From Rugalucina vietnamica (taxonomy: Eukaryota; Mollusca; Bivalvia; Lucinida; Lucinidae), in the NCBI GenBank assembly GCA_964017185.1, contig OZ024869.1, positions 53,284,761 to 53,348,760 of the forward strand: 64,000 nt of DNA. The letters run 5' to 3'. The position numbers and the translations under genes were made by a program. Below the pieces are notes generated by a model that was not told where the DNA came from, searched no databases, and saw only the letters and a list, made by a program, of their open reading frames with translations. This document shows positions 23,852 to 35,837 of the stretch, one piece after another; the stretch's first letter is position 1; every line of letters begins with the position of its first letter.

Positions 23852-24406
23852 CTCAGCGTCAATGAAAAGTTACCAGTAAATCAGATTCAATTAACACACG
23901 ACAATACTTGGTTCATTCTGTAAAGACAACTGCCGATACTTCAGCATTCATTTTCATGGCATAGAATGCCACCCATAATTGCTATTGAAAATGGTGCTCA
24001 TCACAACCGAAAAGATTATACGCAGTCCGTGGCAAATGGTAGAAGCTTCCATTGAAATGTATGGAGAAATGCAAAATTTGGGTACTACCTAAAAGTAAGG
24101 TCCTCTATTTCGGCAGTCGATGGAGCAATTGAAACCGGTTTGGTGGCGTTTTCACTGAAGATGCTACAGGCATGAGAAGACATGACGACTTGTCAAAACA
24201 TGGCTTTCTAGTCTCAAAAATTTCGAAAATCGCAAATTGCACGTGGTACACGTGCACCATGGTTCCAAGGCTAGTGGAACTCTTGAATGTCTCCAAATCA
24301 ATTTGCTGTTGACCAGAATCATAAATGAAACTAAAGTTTTGAAAGAAATTTTATATGTTTCAAAATATCGAAATTTTATTGGTGGTAACTTTTCATTGAC
24401 GCTGAG
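23852..24406. mobile_element. TA-target TIR element B, nested in an H2 repeat
   Basis: Perfect 24-bp inverted ends CTCAGCGTCAATGAAAAGTT..., flanked by TA (23850-23851 and 24407-24408). It splits an H2 repeat: gctcaaaacata lies to the left and tattgtgggcacacgttag to the right, which are contiguous in intact H2 copies. 555 bp, no transposase frame. Confidence 0.85.
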
Positions 24407-24605
24407 TATATATTGTGGGCACACGTTAGAACCACTTCGCAGCCTAATTACTTTATTTCCAATTTTCAAGTCTTTAAATATGCGTACACCGGTTTGCTTT
24501 TGAATCCATCAAACCCCGCTTGGACACGTTTTTCAAGTGCACAGGCTGATCAACACCTTGCATTGTCACAATATTTATATAACAGGTACACCTTCCCTTA
24601 AAAAT

Positions 24606-24830
24606 GAGCCGCGTCATGAGAAATCGGAATTTTACCTATGCAAAAACAAAGGCTCAGATCAGCCGTGTAGCAGCTGCCTAGCTGTATAGCTGTAGCGCCA
24701 TTGTTTTCGTTACACGGATAGTTCAATTCCTTGAAGTTTCAAGCTTCTAGCCAAATGTTGTAGTACACAAGCCGGTTTGTGTCAGACCTGATCGGAAACT
24801 CCTTCTACCGGTTTTACCAAGCCGCGGCTC
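24606..24830. mobile_element. GAGCC hairpin MITE, copy 7
   Basis: GAGCCGCGTC ... AGCCGCGGCTC, 225 bp, with diverged centre (agccgtgtagcagctgcc). Confidence 0.75.
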
Positions 24831-26303
24831 AAAATGTGAAATTGTGTAGCTTTTTTAATCCGAGACTGCATGTAATAAAATCAGCCACGCTTTAAATCAT
24901 ACCCTTAGGTCATAGATTAACTAAAACAACATTGATGCTCCACTGAACTATTCAAAATCGTGTCGTCCATATCTGCATTTTTGTGTGATATTAATTATAG
25001 TACTAATCTTTTGTTTAAAAAAAAATAAAATAAAAAAAAACCGCCATTAAAAAGTAAAACTTTAAACGAATTGATGTATCTTGTGACTTGTGACTGAGAA
25101 TGAATGAATGAATGAATACGCGATGGCAGAAAACTGAACGGGATGATCTAGCAGAAATGAAATCAGAAAGAATCAGCGTAAAAAGTAGCAGCACAGTAAA
25201 AAAATCTTAATTTCATCGAAAACGTCTGATTAAAGTTGAGAGAGAGAGAGAGAGAGAGAGAGAGTGAGAGTGAGAGAGAGAGGTTTTATTGAAGATAATT
25301 AAGAATCCTCATGTCGTTTTTTTTTTTTTTTTTTTTTTTGCTTTGTTCAGACTGGGGCACGGAGACGCTATTGTTTATTGTTTGGTCACCGGATTGAGTA
25401 AAAAGTTTTACTCAGGTGTGAAATGCAAACTTTAATTGGACTAATTGCAAGTACGACAACAATGTTGATGTGCATTCTTACTATGCGTTTGTTGTTAAGA
25501 GATGTCACACTCTGTGAGGATATGTAATATTTATAAAATTAAACTCAAAAGATAATCTCGATCATTGTGTAGCATCTGTCATAAATTTTAAAGCGATTAT
25601 CATTCGAGGTGAGAAAAGATACTTTTTATTTATTTTTTTCTTTTGTGTGAATAAGTAATCTCCATGTTGTAGAAAATAAATAAATAAATAAATAAATAAA
25701 TAAGGAAAAGAAGAATTACACCTTTATAAAACATGTAACTAGTAGATGCTAATACACAGGTATTCGTCATTCTCCGCCCGGTTTACGGGGTTTGCCGATA
25801 AGACTTGTAATTTACGGAAATTAAAAAAAATCTCAAAGTAGCTAGACAATACACGCAATTTGTCCACCCCAAATGTTGCTTGATTTTTAAGTTAAGCATG
25901 CCGTTAGAAAGATCATTTTCTTCTGATGAATAATCCGAAAGAACAAATTTAGAAAACTGCTTTGGAAACGAAATATTTGCCATTTGACCAAAGCAAGTTT
26001 GGCAGATTTTACACTTTTTGTATATCAGATATAAGAAATAATGCGACCAAATAGGACCTTTTTAAATTTTGATTTTGTCCATCCGAAAAATCAAGATATT
26101 TTAACGAAACAATATCCATTGAATCAGGAATAAATTTTAAAAAATTACAATATTCCGAAAGAACAAATTTGATATCTGCTGTAGTTAAGTCTTAATCAAA
26201 CATTGAAAGTCAATGTCCTATTCATTTATGTATATTTTTTTATCGGCAATAGACTGAATTACAGGTAAGGTATCGGCTCAGTATTTCTCCGTATGCGTAT
26301 AAG
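24831..26303. other. AT-rich intergenic DNA, no gene
   Basis: Holds a (GA)n run (25241-25281), a T-run (about 25318-25339) and an (AAAT)n run (about 25675-25703). Nothing else recognisable. Confidence 0.5.
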
Positions 26304-26331
26304 AAAAAAAAAAAAAAAAAAAAAAAAAAAA

Positions 26332-26774
26332 AGCCGCAGATCAGCTTTGCAGTATTTGCGAAGCTGGTCAGCGTCTTTGTTTTCGCTACACGGATAGTAC
26401 TATCCCTCTTCTTCTTAAATCTGAAATTTCAAGCTTCTAGCCTGCTTCAGTGGCATGCACAGCCCGGTTTGTATCAGACCTGGTCGAAATCTCAACTAAA
26501 AGCCGTTAACAATGGTACTAGTTGCTCCCCGCTTGGCACTCGGATTTTCGGAGTTGGGCTAGGGCTGGTCGCTCCGGTGTCAGTATAATGTGACTGGAGG
26601 TGGTATCAGGTAAAAGTGTCTGGGATCTGATACCACAGTGAGGCAGCACTAAAAAGGTGAGCATTGAGCTGCCTGTCACAACCAGACACCGTCGTGATAT
26701 GACAGATAATGTTGAAAGCGACGTTAAACCCGAATAAACAAACAGACTTGTTGTTTTTCTCACGATGAGGCTCA
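26332..26774. mobile_element. GAGCC MITE interrupted by a SINE-like insertion
   Basis: The right two-thirds of the MITE (gcagatcagctttgcag ... ttcgctacacggatagtac ... gacctggtcg) is broken at about 26500 by 245 bp starting near ctagttgctccccgcttggc and ending gcgacgttaaacccg plus an A-rich tail. The MITE end ttgtttttctcacgatgaggctc follows. An A-run of about 28 replaces the left end. Confidence 0.65.
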
Positions 26775-26872
26775 AATGAGCGCGTTAAAGAATAAGTATT
26801 TGGCTCAAGTCACACCTTTGTGGTCGGGATATATGTAAAAGCCTGCACTATACTACTACTACTATACCCCAT

Positions 26873-29800
26873 GAGCTAATTTGACCTACCTTGCACACCC
26901 CCAGGACAATTTTTCATGGGTGCCAAATCGTTCATTGGGACCCCAGAAATGCAAAGAATTTTTGTTACCAAAGAAAAACTTGTTTGCACTGTGAAAAATG
27001 CATGATTTCCATGGCAACCGTTAACGTGATTCTTGAGCATGGAGGTGTACATATAAAATTGGTTATATCTCCCCCTATTACTTACCCTAGAACACTGAAC
27101 TTGGTCCCATTTGAAAGCTTAGACATTGCCCTTTCATCATATGGAAAGTAATACCAGATATCTAATTTGCAGCATATTCATGAATTTTAATGAAAACTTT
27201 GAAAATTGACAAAAAATCATTAAAAATCCATAAACAAACTAATTTGAGGCCCAAACTAATTCTGACACTTCGTCATTGAACCAGTAATAGCATATGACAA
27301 ATGTATTGATGTCATGAGCCTTAATGAAAATTAACTCATTTGCATATTCATGAATATTGATAAAAATGTCGAAAATCAAGGAAAAACGAGGGATAGCCAT
27401 TGCAAGGTTTTGGATTAGCTATAAGATCTATCTTGTATCCCTGAAACCAATTTTCATGGCTGCCAGTGTGGTCAGAGGGACCATATTAATGCCATAAAAT
27501 ATTGTCCTTAACATTGAACACATTTGCATGATGTAAAATTACATAGTTTCCACACCCACCACTCATGTGAATCCGCAGATTATGGTGTACTCACAAAAAT
27601 ATTCATATACAAACAATAGCATGCTCTAGAATACTAGAATACTACAATTGGTCTGATAGTAATGCATGGACTTAGCTATTTAACCTTAATACCTGTTATT
27701 TAAATCATTGATTCTGCTTATTCATGAAAATTAATAAAACAAACAAGAAATCGGAGAAAAATCTTGGATAAAATGGGGGGGGGGTGTATACGTACAAAAT
27801 CACTTGTATCAGAGCTGTTAATAAACCCAGGATGATGAAAAAAGTGACAAATGAATGCTATGACTATGTACTATGACAATACAGTATCATATAAGAATGA
27901 TATCATTTCCAATTTCATGAATTTTAATGAAAACTTCCTAAATAGGAATGCAAAAGTGGAACAATTTTTAAAACTGGTAAACCTACAAAATGATGTGTAT
28001 CTCGGCAACCAAAAGCAAGCCCTAACATACTGAAAATGGCATCAATTAGTTGCCAAGGCAAAATTATACCATCATGTACTACAATATACAATAATATTTT
28101 ATTTTATGACTATTAACTAAACCTTGTGAATTTAGAGAAAAATTAAGGAAAAATTAAGGCGGTATACATAGAATATCACATGTATCTTGGCTACTGATAG
28201 ACCTAGAGAGCTATTATTGGTATCAATTGATTGCTAGGACAATGTTCTATAACCATATAATCTGATATATAAATCATCAGTGACTTTTATTGTATGGGTA
28301 TTAATGAGATCATTATGAGTAAGAGAAAAAAATCAACGAAAAATGAAGTGTTATACCAACAAAATTGCTTATATATCTCACCTGCCAATTTCCATAGAGA
28401 GCTGAAAACGGTACCAATGGAATGCTAGGTTAATGCACTATTGCCATGCAGTCTGGTAGTTTAACCATACATTTGTTTTTAATTTTGTGAATATTGAATA
28501 AAATGTTCGAAAATGTGTAGCTTGTGCTCCAACAAAATTTATTGAATCTTGATTGCCAGCATGCATACCTTGTATATCTGAGTGCATGGCAATACAACAT
28601 TGTCCTAGCTATTAATTGATGCTATTTTGAGTTCTCTGCAGCCATTGGTAGTCGAGGTATAAGTGGTTTTGTTGGTGTACCCCCTTCATTTTTCGTTGAT
28701 TATTCACTTATTTATATAAATTTCATTGATATCCATCCAATAGAAATAGCTGATGATTTAAATATCAGATTATATAGTTATAGAAAATTGTCCTAGAAAT
28801 AATTTGATACCAATTATAGATGTCTAGGTCTATCAGTAGCCAAGATACATGTGATTTTCTATGTATACCCCCTTAATTTTTCCTTAATTTTCCTCGAAAT
28901 TCGAAAGGTTTTGTTAATACTCATAATACAAAAAATCAAATGACTTATATATTGTAGAACAGGATGATATACTATTGCCTTAGCAATCATTTGGTGCCAT
29001 TTTAAGTACGTTAGGGCTTTTGGTTGCCAAGATACAGGTCATTTTGTAGGTTTACCGGTTTAATTTTTCCACTTTTTCATTCCTATTTTTGAAGTTTTCA
29101 TTAAAATTAATGAAATTGGAAATAAGATCATTCTTATATGAGACTTAAGAGTCACAGTACATAGCCATATCATTCGTTTGATACTTCCTTCAGCATCCTG
29201 GGTTTATTAACAGCTCTGGTACAAGTGATTTTGTACGTATACCCTCTATTTCATCCAAGATTTTTCTCCGATTTCTTGTGTGTTTTCGTGAATAAGCAGA
29301 ATCAATGATTTAAATAATAGGTATTAAGGTGAAATTTCTAAGTCCATGCATCATTATCAGACCAATTATAGTATTCTAGAGCATGCTATTGTTTGTATGT
29401 AAATATTTTTGTGAGTACACCCTATTCCTTAGAATCACGCTATGGGTGGGTGTGGAAACTATGTTATTTTACATCATGCAAATGTGTTCATTGTTGAGGA
29501 CAATATTTTAAGGCATTAAGATGGCCCCTCTGACCACACTGGCAGCCATGAAAATTGGTTTCAGGGTTACAAGATAGATCTTATAACCCATCCACAACCT
29601 TGCAATGGCTATAGTTTATCCCTAGTTTCTCCTCGATTTTCGACATTTTTAATATTTTTCATGAATATGCAAATGCGATAAGTTTCACTTAGGCCCATGA
29701 CATCAATACATTTGTCATAATGATATGCTATTACTGGTTCAATAACAAAGTGTCACAATGATAGTTTGGGCCTAAAATTAGTTTATTTATGGAATTGTAA

Positions 29801-30153
29801 TAATTATTCTGTCATTTTTTAATGTTTTCTTTCAATTTCATGAATATGAAAATTAGTTATCAGGTAAAACTTTCCATATGAGGAAAGGGCAGTGTCTAAG
29901 CTTTCAAATGAGACCAAGTTCAGTGATCTAGGATAAGTAATAGAGGAGATATAACCAATTTTGTTTGTACACCTCCATGCTCAAGAATCACGTTAACGGT
30001 TGCCATGGAAACCATGCATTTTTTCATAGTGCAAACAAGTTTTTCTTTGGGGACAAAAATTCTTTGCATTTCTGGGGTGCCAATAAACGATTTGGCATCC
30101 ATGAAAAATTGTCCTGGTTGGGGAGGGGGGTGTAAGGTAGGTCAAATTAGCTC
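26873..30153. mobile_element. Large foldback element FB1
   Basis: Two arms of about 1.6 kb in inverted orientation meet near 28500. The outer ends are gagctaatttgacctacctt and its complement. The arms share ccatggcaaccgttaacgtg, gaacttggtc and gcttagacattgccc. Each arm is built of diverged ~190-bp units related to the satellite in FB2. (TAC)n and (CTA)n runs lie just outside both ends. No coding sequence. Absent from unit 1. Confidence 0.8.
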
Positions 30154-30573
30154 CCGGGCACTACTACTACTTCTACTACTACTGTTCAACTAGTCAAACT
30201 GCTGGTCCAAACGATACTTTTCATAAACTGAACCTAGTAAATCTTTTGATTTTATTATATGCCCAATGAGTAAGTTGCATGTTGTCCGAATTAGTATTAG
30301 AAAACTGATTAAAGAACTCAATGCACGAAAGACATATATATGGGATACAGATTCTGAAAAAGTTGTTTCGACTTTCTTCTGAATCCCTTGTTATATATGC
30401 AACGGTTGTATAAAATGCTTTGTTTGTATTATTATATGTGCATGTATATACAGAAATAAAAGTTTAAACCAAAGACATATATATTTTGTTGATAATTACG
30501 TATACATAATTTCAACCGTTTGAAAGTCTACTTCTGTGTTGACCTAATTAACCTGGTAATAAAACTCACTGAC

Positions 30574-30778
30574 AGGTACACTTCAACCTCATTAAAACAC
30601 GCCTCATTATAATGAGGTTTTCAATATAACACAGCCATGTCATTGCTCCCAAATGGATTGTTTTGCTATCTATAGTCATATATTATGTCTCTATAGTAAG
30701 TAACATCATTATAACATAGTTCACTATAACACGTTCCAATTCTATGGACCCTAAGTGTTATAATGAGGTTGACCTGTA
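30574..30778. mobile_element. Small TIR element, pogo/Tigger-like ends
   Basis: acaggtacacttcaacctcatt at the left pairs with aatgaggttgacctgta at the right; the interior has repeated cattataac. About 205 bp. The family is a guess from the ends. Confidence 0.5.
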
Positions 30779-30899
30779 ATGCGTATCCTCTAAAATAACC
30801 AAGTCGCATTGCCCAATGTATTATAGAACAGAAATTACGATTATGCAAGTTTTATTAATGATAGTCATTTTGTTTACAGTCACACGAACTCTACCTACA

Positions 30900-31040
30900 G
30901 CTGCTCACTTGGCTTTTACTATAGTGTCTGATTGTCAATTTAAGTGTAGTTTTTTTCCACCATCTCGGATTTAGGAGTGGGAATTTCTTTCTGATAGCGA
31001 CAGTTCCTGATCATTGCATACTATTGCCTTTCTAAATAGT
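30900..31040 (+). mobile_element. Retroelement 3' fragment
   Basis: ttttccaccatctcgg ... ggagtgggaatt ... ctgatagcgac ... cctgatcattgc matches 48690-48800 and, reversed, 61017-61140. Non-coding tail of the same RT-type family that is present at 44.5-48.8 kb. Confidence 0.5.
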
Positions 31041-31349
31041 CACTATTTCCGTCTAATTGAATTCAAATTATCTACAAGTGTATCGTTTCATTAGTGTGTT
31101 CAAAGACAGGATATTACCACAGATGCAAGGGGCATTTAGATGGATATGATCTTATTATTTATTATCTTTTTCCTATTTACATCCTGGATAACAAGTAGAC
31201 CATATCACGATTATACAGACATAACATTCACAAGTGGGTGTGCGTGCATCACAAAGTAAGCTAATACTAAAGTATGAAAAAAGTACGAAAACATGCCCAT
31301 GTAATATACAGAGATTTTTAAAGTTGTGAAAAATGAAAACTGTCAATAT

Positions 31350-31460
31350 TTTTCTTATTTTTGCTCAAAACATAGATTGTGGGTACACGTTAGAACCGCC
31401 TCGGCGAGGCAGTTCTAACGAGTACCCACAATCTATGTTTTGGAGCAAAAATAAGAAAAA
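31350..31460. mobile_element. Palindromic H2 repeat, intact hairpin
   Basis: Same two-arm structure as 21181-21293, loop near tcggcgaggc. Its tail (ttttgctatataaaagtggg) continues at 31814 after interruption by element D. Confidence 0.8.
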
Positions 31461-31466
31461 TAGGTA

Positions 31467-31800
31467 TAGCTCGGCAATTAGGTTACTGTATGGGCGGCAA
31501 CTTTAATATTCATATCTAGGCGTGGTCGGCTAGTCCATCTGTTCAAGTAGGGAGATTATAGAAAAGTCGAACTCAGTCAGTTCAGAGTGCTGTCACTTAT
31601 TTACCGTTAGAGATCAGTTACCTGTATTTTGTCCAATCCAGTGGAATAGACTCGAATTTCATTTTTATTTTCTAACGGAAAACATGTGAGTTGAATCTTT
31701 CAACTGTATACCTTTAGCTTTTACCTAGGTCAAAAGTAGACCATACCCAATAACGTATTCATGAGGTAACGCCCATACAGTAACCTAATTGCCGAGCTAT
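31467..31800. mobile_element. TA-target TIR element D, nested in an H2 repeat
   Basis: Perfect 30-bp inverted ends TAGCTCGGCAATTAGGTTAC..., TA on both sides. The related H2 copy at 21181 preserves the unoccupied site aggtatacacctg. 334 bp, no coding capacity. Confidence 0.85.
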
Positions 31801-32810
31801 ATACCCCTGCAAACCCCAGTTTTGCTATATAAAAGTGGGGTATAAGGGGGTAAATATTACACGGACATATTTTCCTGATGGCTATTGTGTTTGCTATAGG
31901 GAGAATTTTCATCGAAACACGAATTAAAAAATAAAAATCACTCGAAAGTCGAATCGTCGCAAATTGGTGGATTGATGAAGGGAAAGCAACTACTACTACA
32001 GTTTTTAGTGCCTTGTATCTACGAGCGTCATGGCTTTCTATTTAGTGAGAGTCCCTGCGTTATTTATGTGCTTACTGTATTCGACCCACACCTGAGAACC
32101 GCGTCGCATATATGCTGCAGCCGAGGTGCTGTTACAATTGTCCCACTCTCGATTTCCAACTACTCCCTGGACTAGTTTGTCTTGATCGTGTACGATATCA
32201 AAGTATGCCCAAACGTAGGGTGTCATCGCACATAATGTCACACTGAAGAAATTTGTTCCATTAAACGGGGCTTCAAGTATCTGTAGGCGTTTCCAATATT
32301 AGCATCTGGTGTCTTGAAAATCGCTTTCTCTCCTTCCTTAATTGTGACAGTTCCATTAGAGTGTATCTGAGCATAGACCATAGAATCCCCTGAAGTAAGA
32401 AAACCAGGATAAAATCTATGAACCTTTGGATACTCAGAGTAATTGCTATTCATTAGAGGTTGTCACATGGGCATTTTGGTCATCGTCTGCAACTTATTAA
32501 CCCGAGACCTCATTATGAAGCCCAATGTCGAGGGCTGATCATGAACGAGGGTTGATACTCAGGGCGATGACGAAAATGTTCATGCTAAAATCTGTCAATC
32601 ACATCTGCAAAACTTTCCTTTGAAATATTTGTTTTCGTTTATCGTAGTTGTTTCTGTTTCTGAAAAAAAAAAAACGCAGAAAAGTATCATGGTGGAATTT
32701 CTACATTCTTCGACCAAAACAAAAACAATCTGAAAAGTCGCAAATGGGTAGATTGATTATAGAATTCGTGTTTTATAAACTAGAAAATTTTCAGTAGATT
32801 TTTTAAATAG

Positions 32811-32922
32811 TTTTCTTATTTTTGCTCAAAATATAGATTGTGTGTACAAGTTAGAGCCGCTTCGGCGAGGCGGTTCTAACGCGTACCCACAATTTATGTT
32901 TTGGAGCAAAAATAAGAAAAAT
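32811..32922. mobile_element. Palindromic H2 repeat in the C1q pseudogene intron
   Basis: ttcttatttttgctcaaaat ... agccgcttcggcgaggcgg ... ttttggagcaaaaataag, between the coiled-coil part (to 32992) and the C1q exon (from 32389). Confidence 0.75.
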
Positions 32923-33734
32923 AGATAAACCCCACCATTAGTATGGGGTATACATGTCACGGACAATGTTATCCTGATGTTAGCATGTTACCTTCATTGG
33001 ACGACACCCTTAATTCGAAGTCCTGGAGCAAATCCTTAGTTGTATTTACACCAAGACCAAGATGCAAAAGCATCTCGCTGTTAGCTTCAGATGCAACATT
33101 AACTGCTTGACTTTCTGCATTGAGGACTGATAAAACACCACTGATATTTCGAAGTGAGCATTTGTTCATCACCACATCTGCATTGAGGACTGATAAAACA
33201 TCGCTGATATTTCGAAGTCTGGAAGTGAGTTTTTGTTCGTCTCTACATCTTGGGTTATTTGTACTAGCGACAGGTTCTGGGCGTTCATTTCCTCGGTTTA
33301 AATGCCGATGTATACAAGAAGTTCTGTGATACTATCATTTTGCTTTTTCCCGATTATCGCATGTTCGGCGATGCTTAAATTAAGCGTTTCAATATTAGCC
33401 CGAGTCAGTGTTCTTTCTAAATTGAGATCGGCAATACTTGTATTCAGGTCTAGTATTGCAGCTTGATCAAGTCTCCAAGCTCCAGATGTGCGACTTTCAT
33501 TTGCTCCATGGTAATGTTATCTTTATTCGCAGAAATAGCTAAGGCAAGCTGTTGGATTGTGTTGTTTTGTGTTTCTATCTTTTCTTTGTCCAGTGAAGTG
33601 CTATCTACAAGGTGTGTAGTTGTATATTCCAGGGACTTGATAGTACTTATTATGCCAATAGTATCTGCTTCTTTTCGCAGAATCCTTGAGTCATAGCCAT
33701 GTGGAAAACTGATATTACAGGTACACTTGTCCAT

Positions 33735-34440
33735 GACTGACTGCAGTTGAGTTAGTCTGGCGTCGTGGTCCAGCAATGTTGACTTGTGTGCAGCCGTTTC
33801 TTCTATGACTGATTGCAGTTGAGTTTGTCTGGCGTCGTGGTCCAGCAATGTTGACTTGTGTGCAGCCGTTTCTTCTATGACTGATTGCAGTTGAGTTTGA
33901 TTGGCGTCGTGGTCCAGCAATGTTGACTTGTGTGCAGCCGTTTCTTCTATGACTGACTGCAGTTGAGTTAGTCTGGCGTCGTGGTCCAGCAATGTTGACT
34001 TGTGTGCAGCCGTTTCTTCTATGACTGACTGCAGTTGAGTTAGTCTGGCGTCGTGGTCCAGCAATGTTGACTTGTGTGCAGCCGTTTCTTCTATGACTGA
34101 CTGCAGTTAAGTTTGTCTGGCGTCGTGGTCCAGCAATGTTGACTTGTGTGCAGCCGTTTCTCCTATGACTGATTGCAGTTGAGTTAGTCTGGGGTCGTGG
34201 TCCAGCAATGTTGACTTGTGTGCAGCCGTTTCTTCTATGACTGACTGCAGTTGAGTTAGTCTGGCGTCGTGGTCCAGCAATGTTGACTTGTGTGCAGCCG
34301 TTTCTTCTATGACTGACTGCAGTTGAGATAGTCTGGCGTCGTGGTCCAGCAATGTTGACTTGTGTGCAGCCGTTTCTTCTATGACTGACTGCAGTTGAGT
34401 TAGTCTGGCGTCGTGGTCCAGCAATGTTGACTTGTGTGTA
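33735..34440 (-). repeat. 72-bp coding tandem repeat, ten copies
   Basis: cgtcgtggtccagcaatg recurs every 72 bp. Each unit encodes 24 residues of heptad-like coiled coil (HKSTLLDHDARLTQLQSV). Units differ at only a few bases, so the array is recently homogenised. Confidence 0.95.
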
Positions 34441-34649
34441 GCCGTTTCTTCTTGAAGTTCAGTTAGATTATTTGACAATGCGATGTAATCAGTGTCATGG
34501 TTTGTAAGAACGGCTTTGATCTTGGAATCCACGTCCTTCCATTTGGTTTCGTTTCCTTGCCGGGGGCTGGACTTGGATGAGGATGCCTCGAGAATGCTTA
34601 TCCTTGCTTGCATGCTTTATGTATAGAATCAGTAAACAAATTATAAAAT

Positions 34650-34971
34650 GAGCCGCGCCATGAGAAAACCGGATTTTTGCCTAGGCGAAAACAAAGGCGC
34701 AGCTGAACAGCGCCTTTGTTTTCGCTAGACGGATAGTTCAATTCCTCTTCTGCTTATTTCTCCCGGTCTTCAGGAGTTCCAACATAAACTGGCCTGTACA
34801 GTTACAGAAGAATGCTAGAATCTTGACATTTCTTGGTATAAGAGGAGGAGGAATTGTACTATCTATGTAGCGAAAACGAAGTTGCTGTTCAGCTAAGCAG
34901 TTACTCACAGCTGATCTGTGCCTTTGTTTTCGCATAGGCAAACTGAATCCTGTTTTCTTATGATGCGGCTC
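34650..34971. mobile_element. GAGCC MITE, rearranged 322-bp composite
   Basis: Ends GAGCCGCGCC and GATGCGGCTC. The interior carries two separate gcctttgttttcgc hairpins, in opposite orientation, instead of one. Probably two copies fused by recombination. It lies between the C1q pseudogene and the LAAO stop codon. Confidence 0.7.
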
Positions 34972-35157
34972 TTATGCGAGTGCCACAAAAATATACCGTA
35001 GCCAAAGTAGAACAATTTTGACAGATTGACCTCATAAGGGGGTACATAATGAATACTAAAGTGATGATTGTCTTTATTTATTTATTTTTTTCGACTTATT
35101 GAACGCACATAATAACAGCTCAGCATAAGTTCAGTAATCAAATCCTCTCTAACTGTT

Positions 35158-35783
35158 TTACTGGAAATGTTTAAGCACTTCGTCCACTTTTTCCAACGCC
35201 CCCTCTGTCCATCCAGACATCCAACCTGAGAAGGCATTACTTGGTATGAATACATCATCAGTGGGCGAGGGTCTCAACATTTTAGCTTGTACCTGAAGAA
35301 AAAAAAATGCAGCATCAGATTCTGTAAAACTAACATGTTTTACTGTCAACTAATTAGTTGGTTGGTTGGTTGATTGGGGTTTAACGTCCCACCAACAGCT
35401 AAGGTCATATGGAGACGGGACCTCGGTTTATATACCCATCCGACGGACTGGAGAAGCCCGGGATCGAACCTGCGACCCCTGGTTTACAAGGTCAACTAAT
35501 TAGTGTCTTAAAATATTTTTAAACTAAATTCATGATGTATTTACTAAGTAGAACAATTGCTGACTATTTCCACGTGCGCTACGTGTAATGTAATTATGAC
35601 TTGCTTCAAGACCACAAGGAACTGCGCCCCTCTTGGGCCTCGAACCAGGGACGCTCGGCACATAGTCACATAGTTTCACCATAGCGTCAATATGTTTAAC
35701 ATATTATCGCAAACTTACACACTTTTAATGCAAACTGAAACACATATGCATACTCGTATAGTAATATTAGTAACACCAAAATT

Positions 35784-35837
<54 letters not shown>

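Larger units (their letters stand above)
11211..30340. repeat. Tandem segmental duplication, unit 2 (expanded by insertions)
   Basis: Homologous to 1-11210 but about 8 kb longer. The extra length comes from insertions about 12403-14096, 16393-16650, 17328-17870, the complex element near 21.7-22.8 kb, several repeats at 23.2-26.8 kb and the foldback element 26873-30153. Homology resumes after the foldback at about 30210 (gtccaaacgata, tatgcccaatg) and fades near 30340. The right edge is approximate. Confidence 0.75.
32038..34613 (-). pseudogene. Coiled-coil C1q-domain protein gene, decayed
   Basis: Reading from 34613 downwards, a Met-led segment (MQARISILEASSSK...) leads into ten 24-residue coiled-coil repeats of the type AAHKSTLLDHDARLTQLQSV (34440-33735). 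Further coiled coil follows, then an intron (donor 32991, acceptor 32390, phase-compatible), then an exon 32389-32038 encoding a C1q globular domain. Its C1q hallmarks are NIGNAYRY, EAPFNGTNFFSV, VWAYFDIV and GSQVWVEY. C1q-domain proteins with long coiled coils are abundant secreted lectin-like proteins in bivalves. The frame is broken: a CAA-to-TAA stop at 34107-34109 in one repeat, a frame change near 33450-33470, a stop near 33316, a frame change near 33220 and a one-base frame change near 32270 inside the C1q domain. No introns fit these points. Either it is a pseudogene or the assembly has indel errors; several independent breaks favour a pseudogene. No signal peptide was found upstream of 34613. 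Confidence 0.75.

Noticed and set aside
25920-25960. Hammerhead ribozyme core (ctgatga ... gaaa)
   Set aside because: No stem II between the two motifs and no closing helices. No other convincing candidate in either strand.
33735-34440. CRISPR-like regularly spaced repeat
   Set aside because: The 72-bp units are contiguous coding repeats without spacers, in a eukaryotic context.
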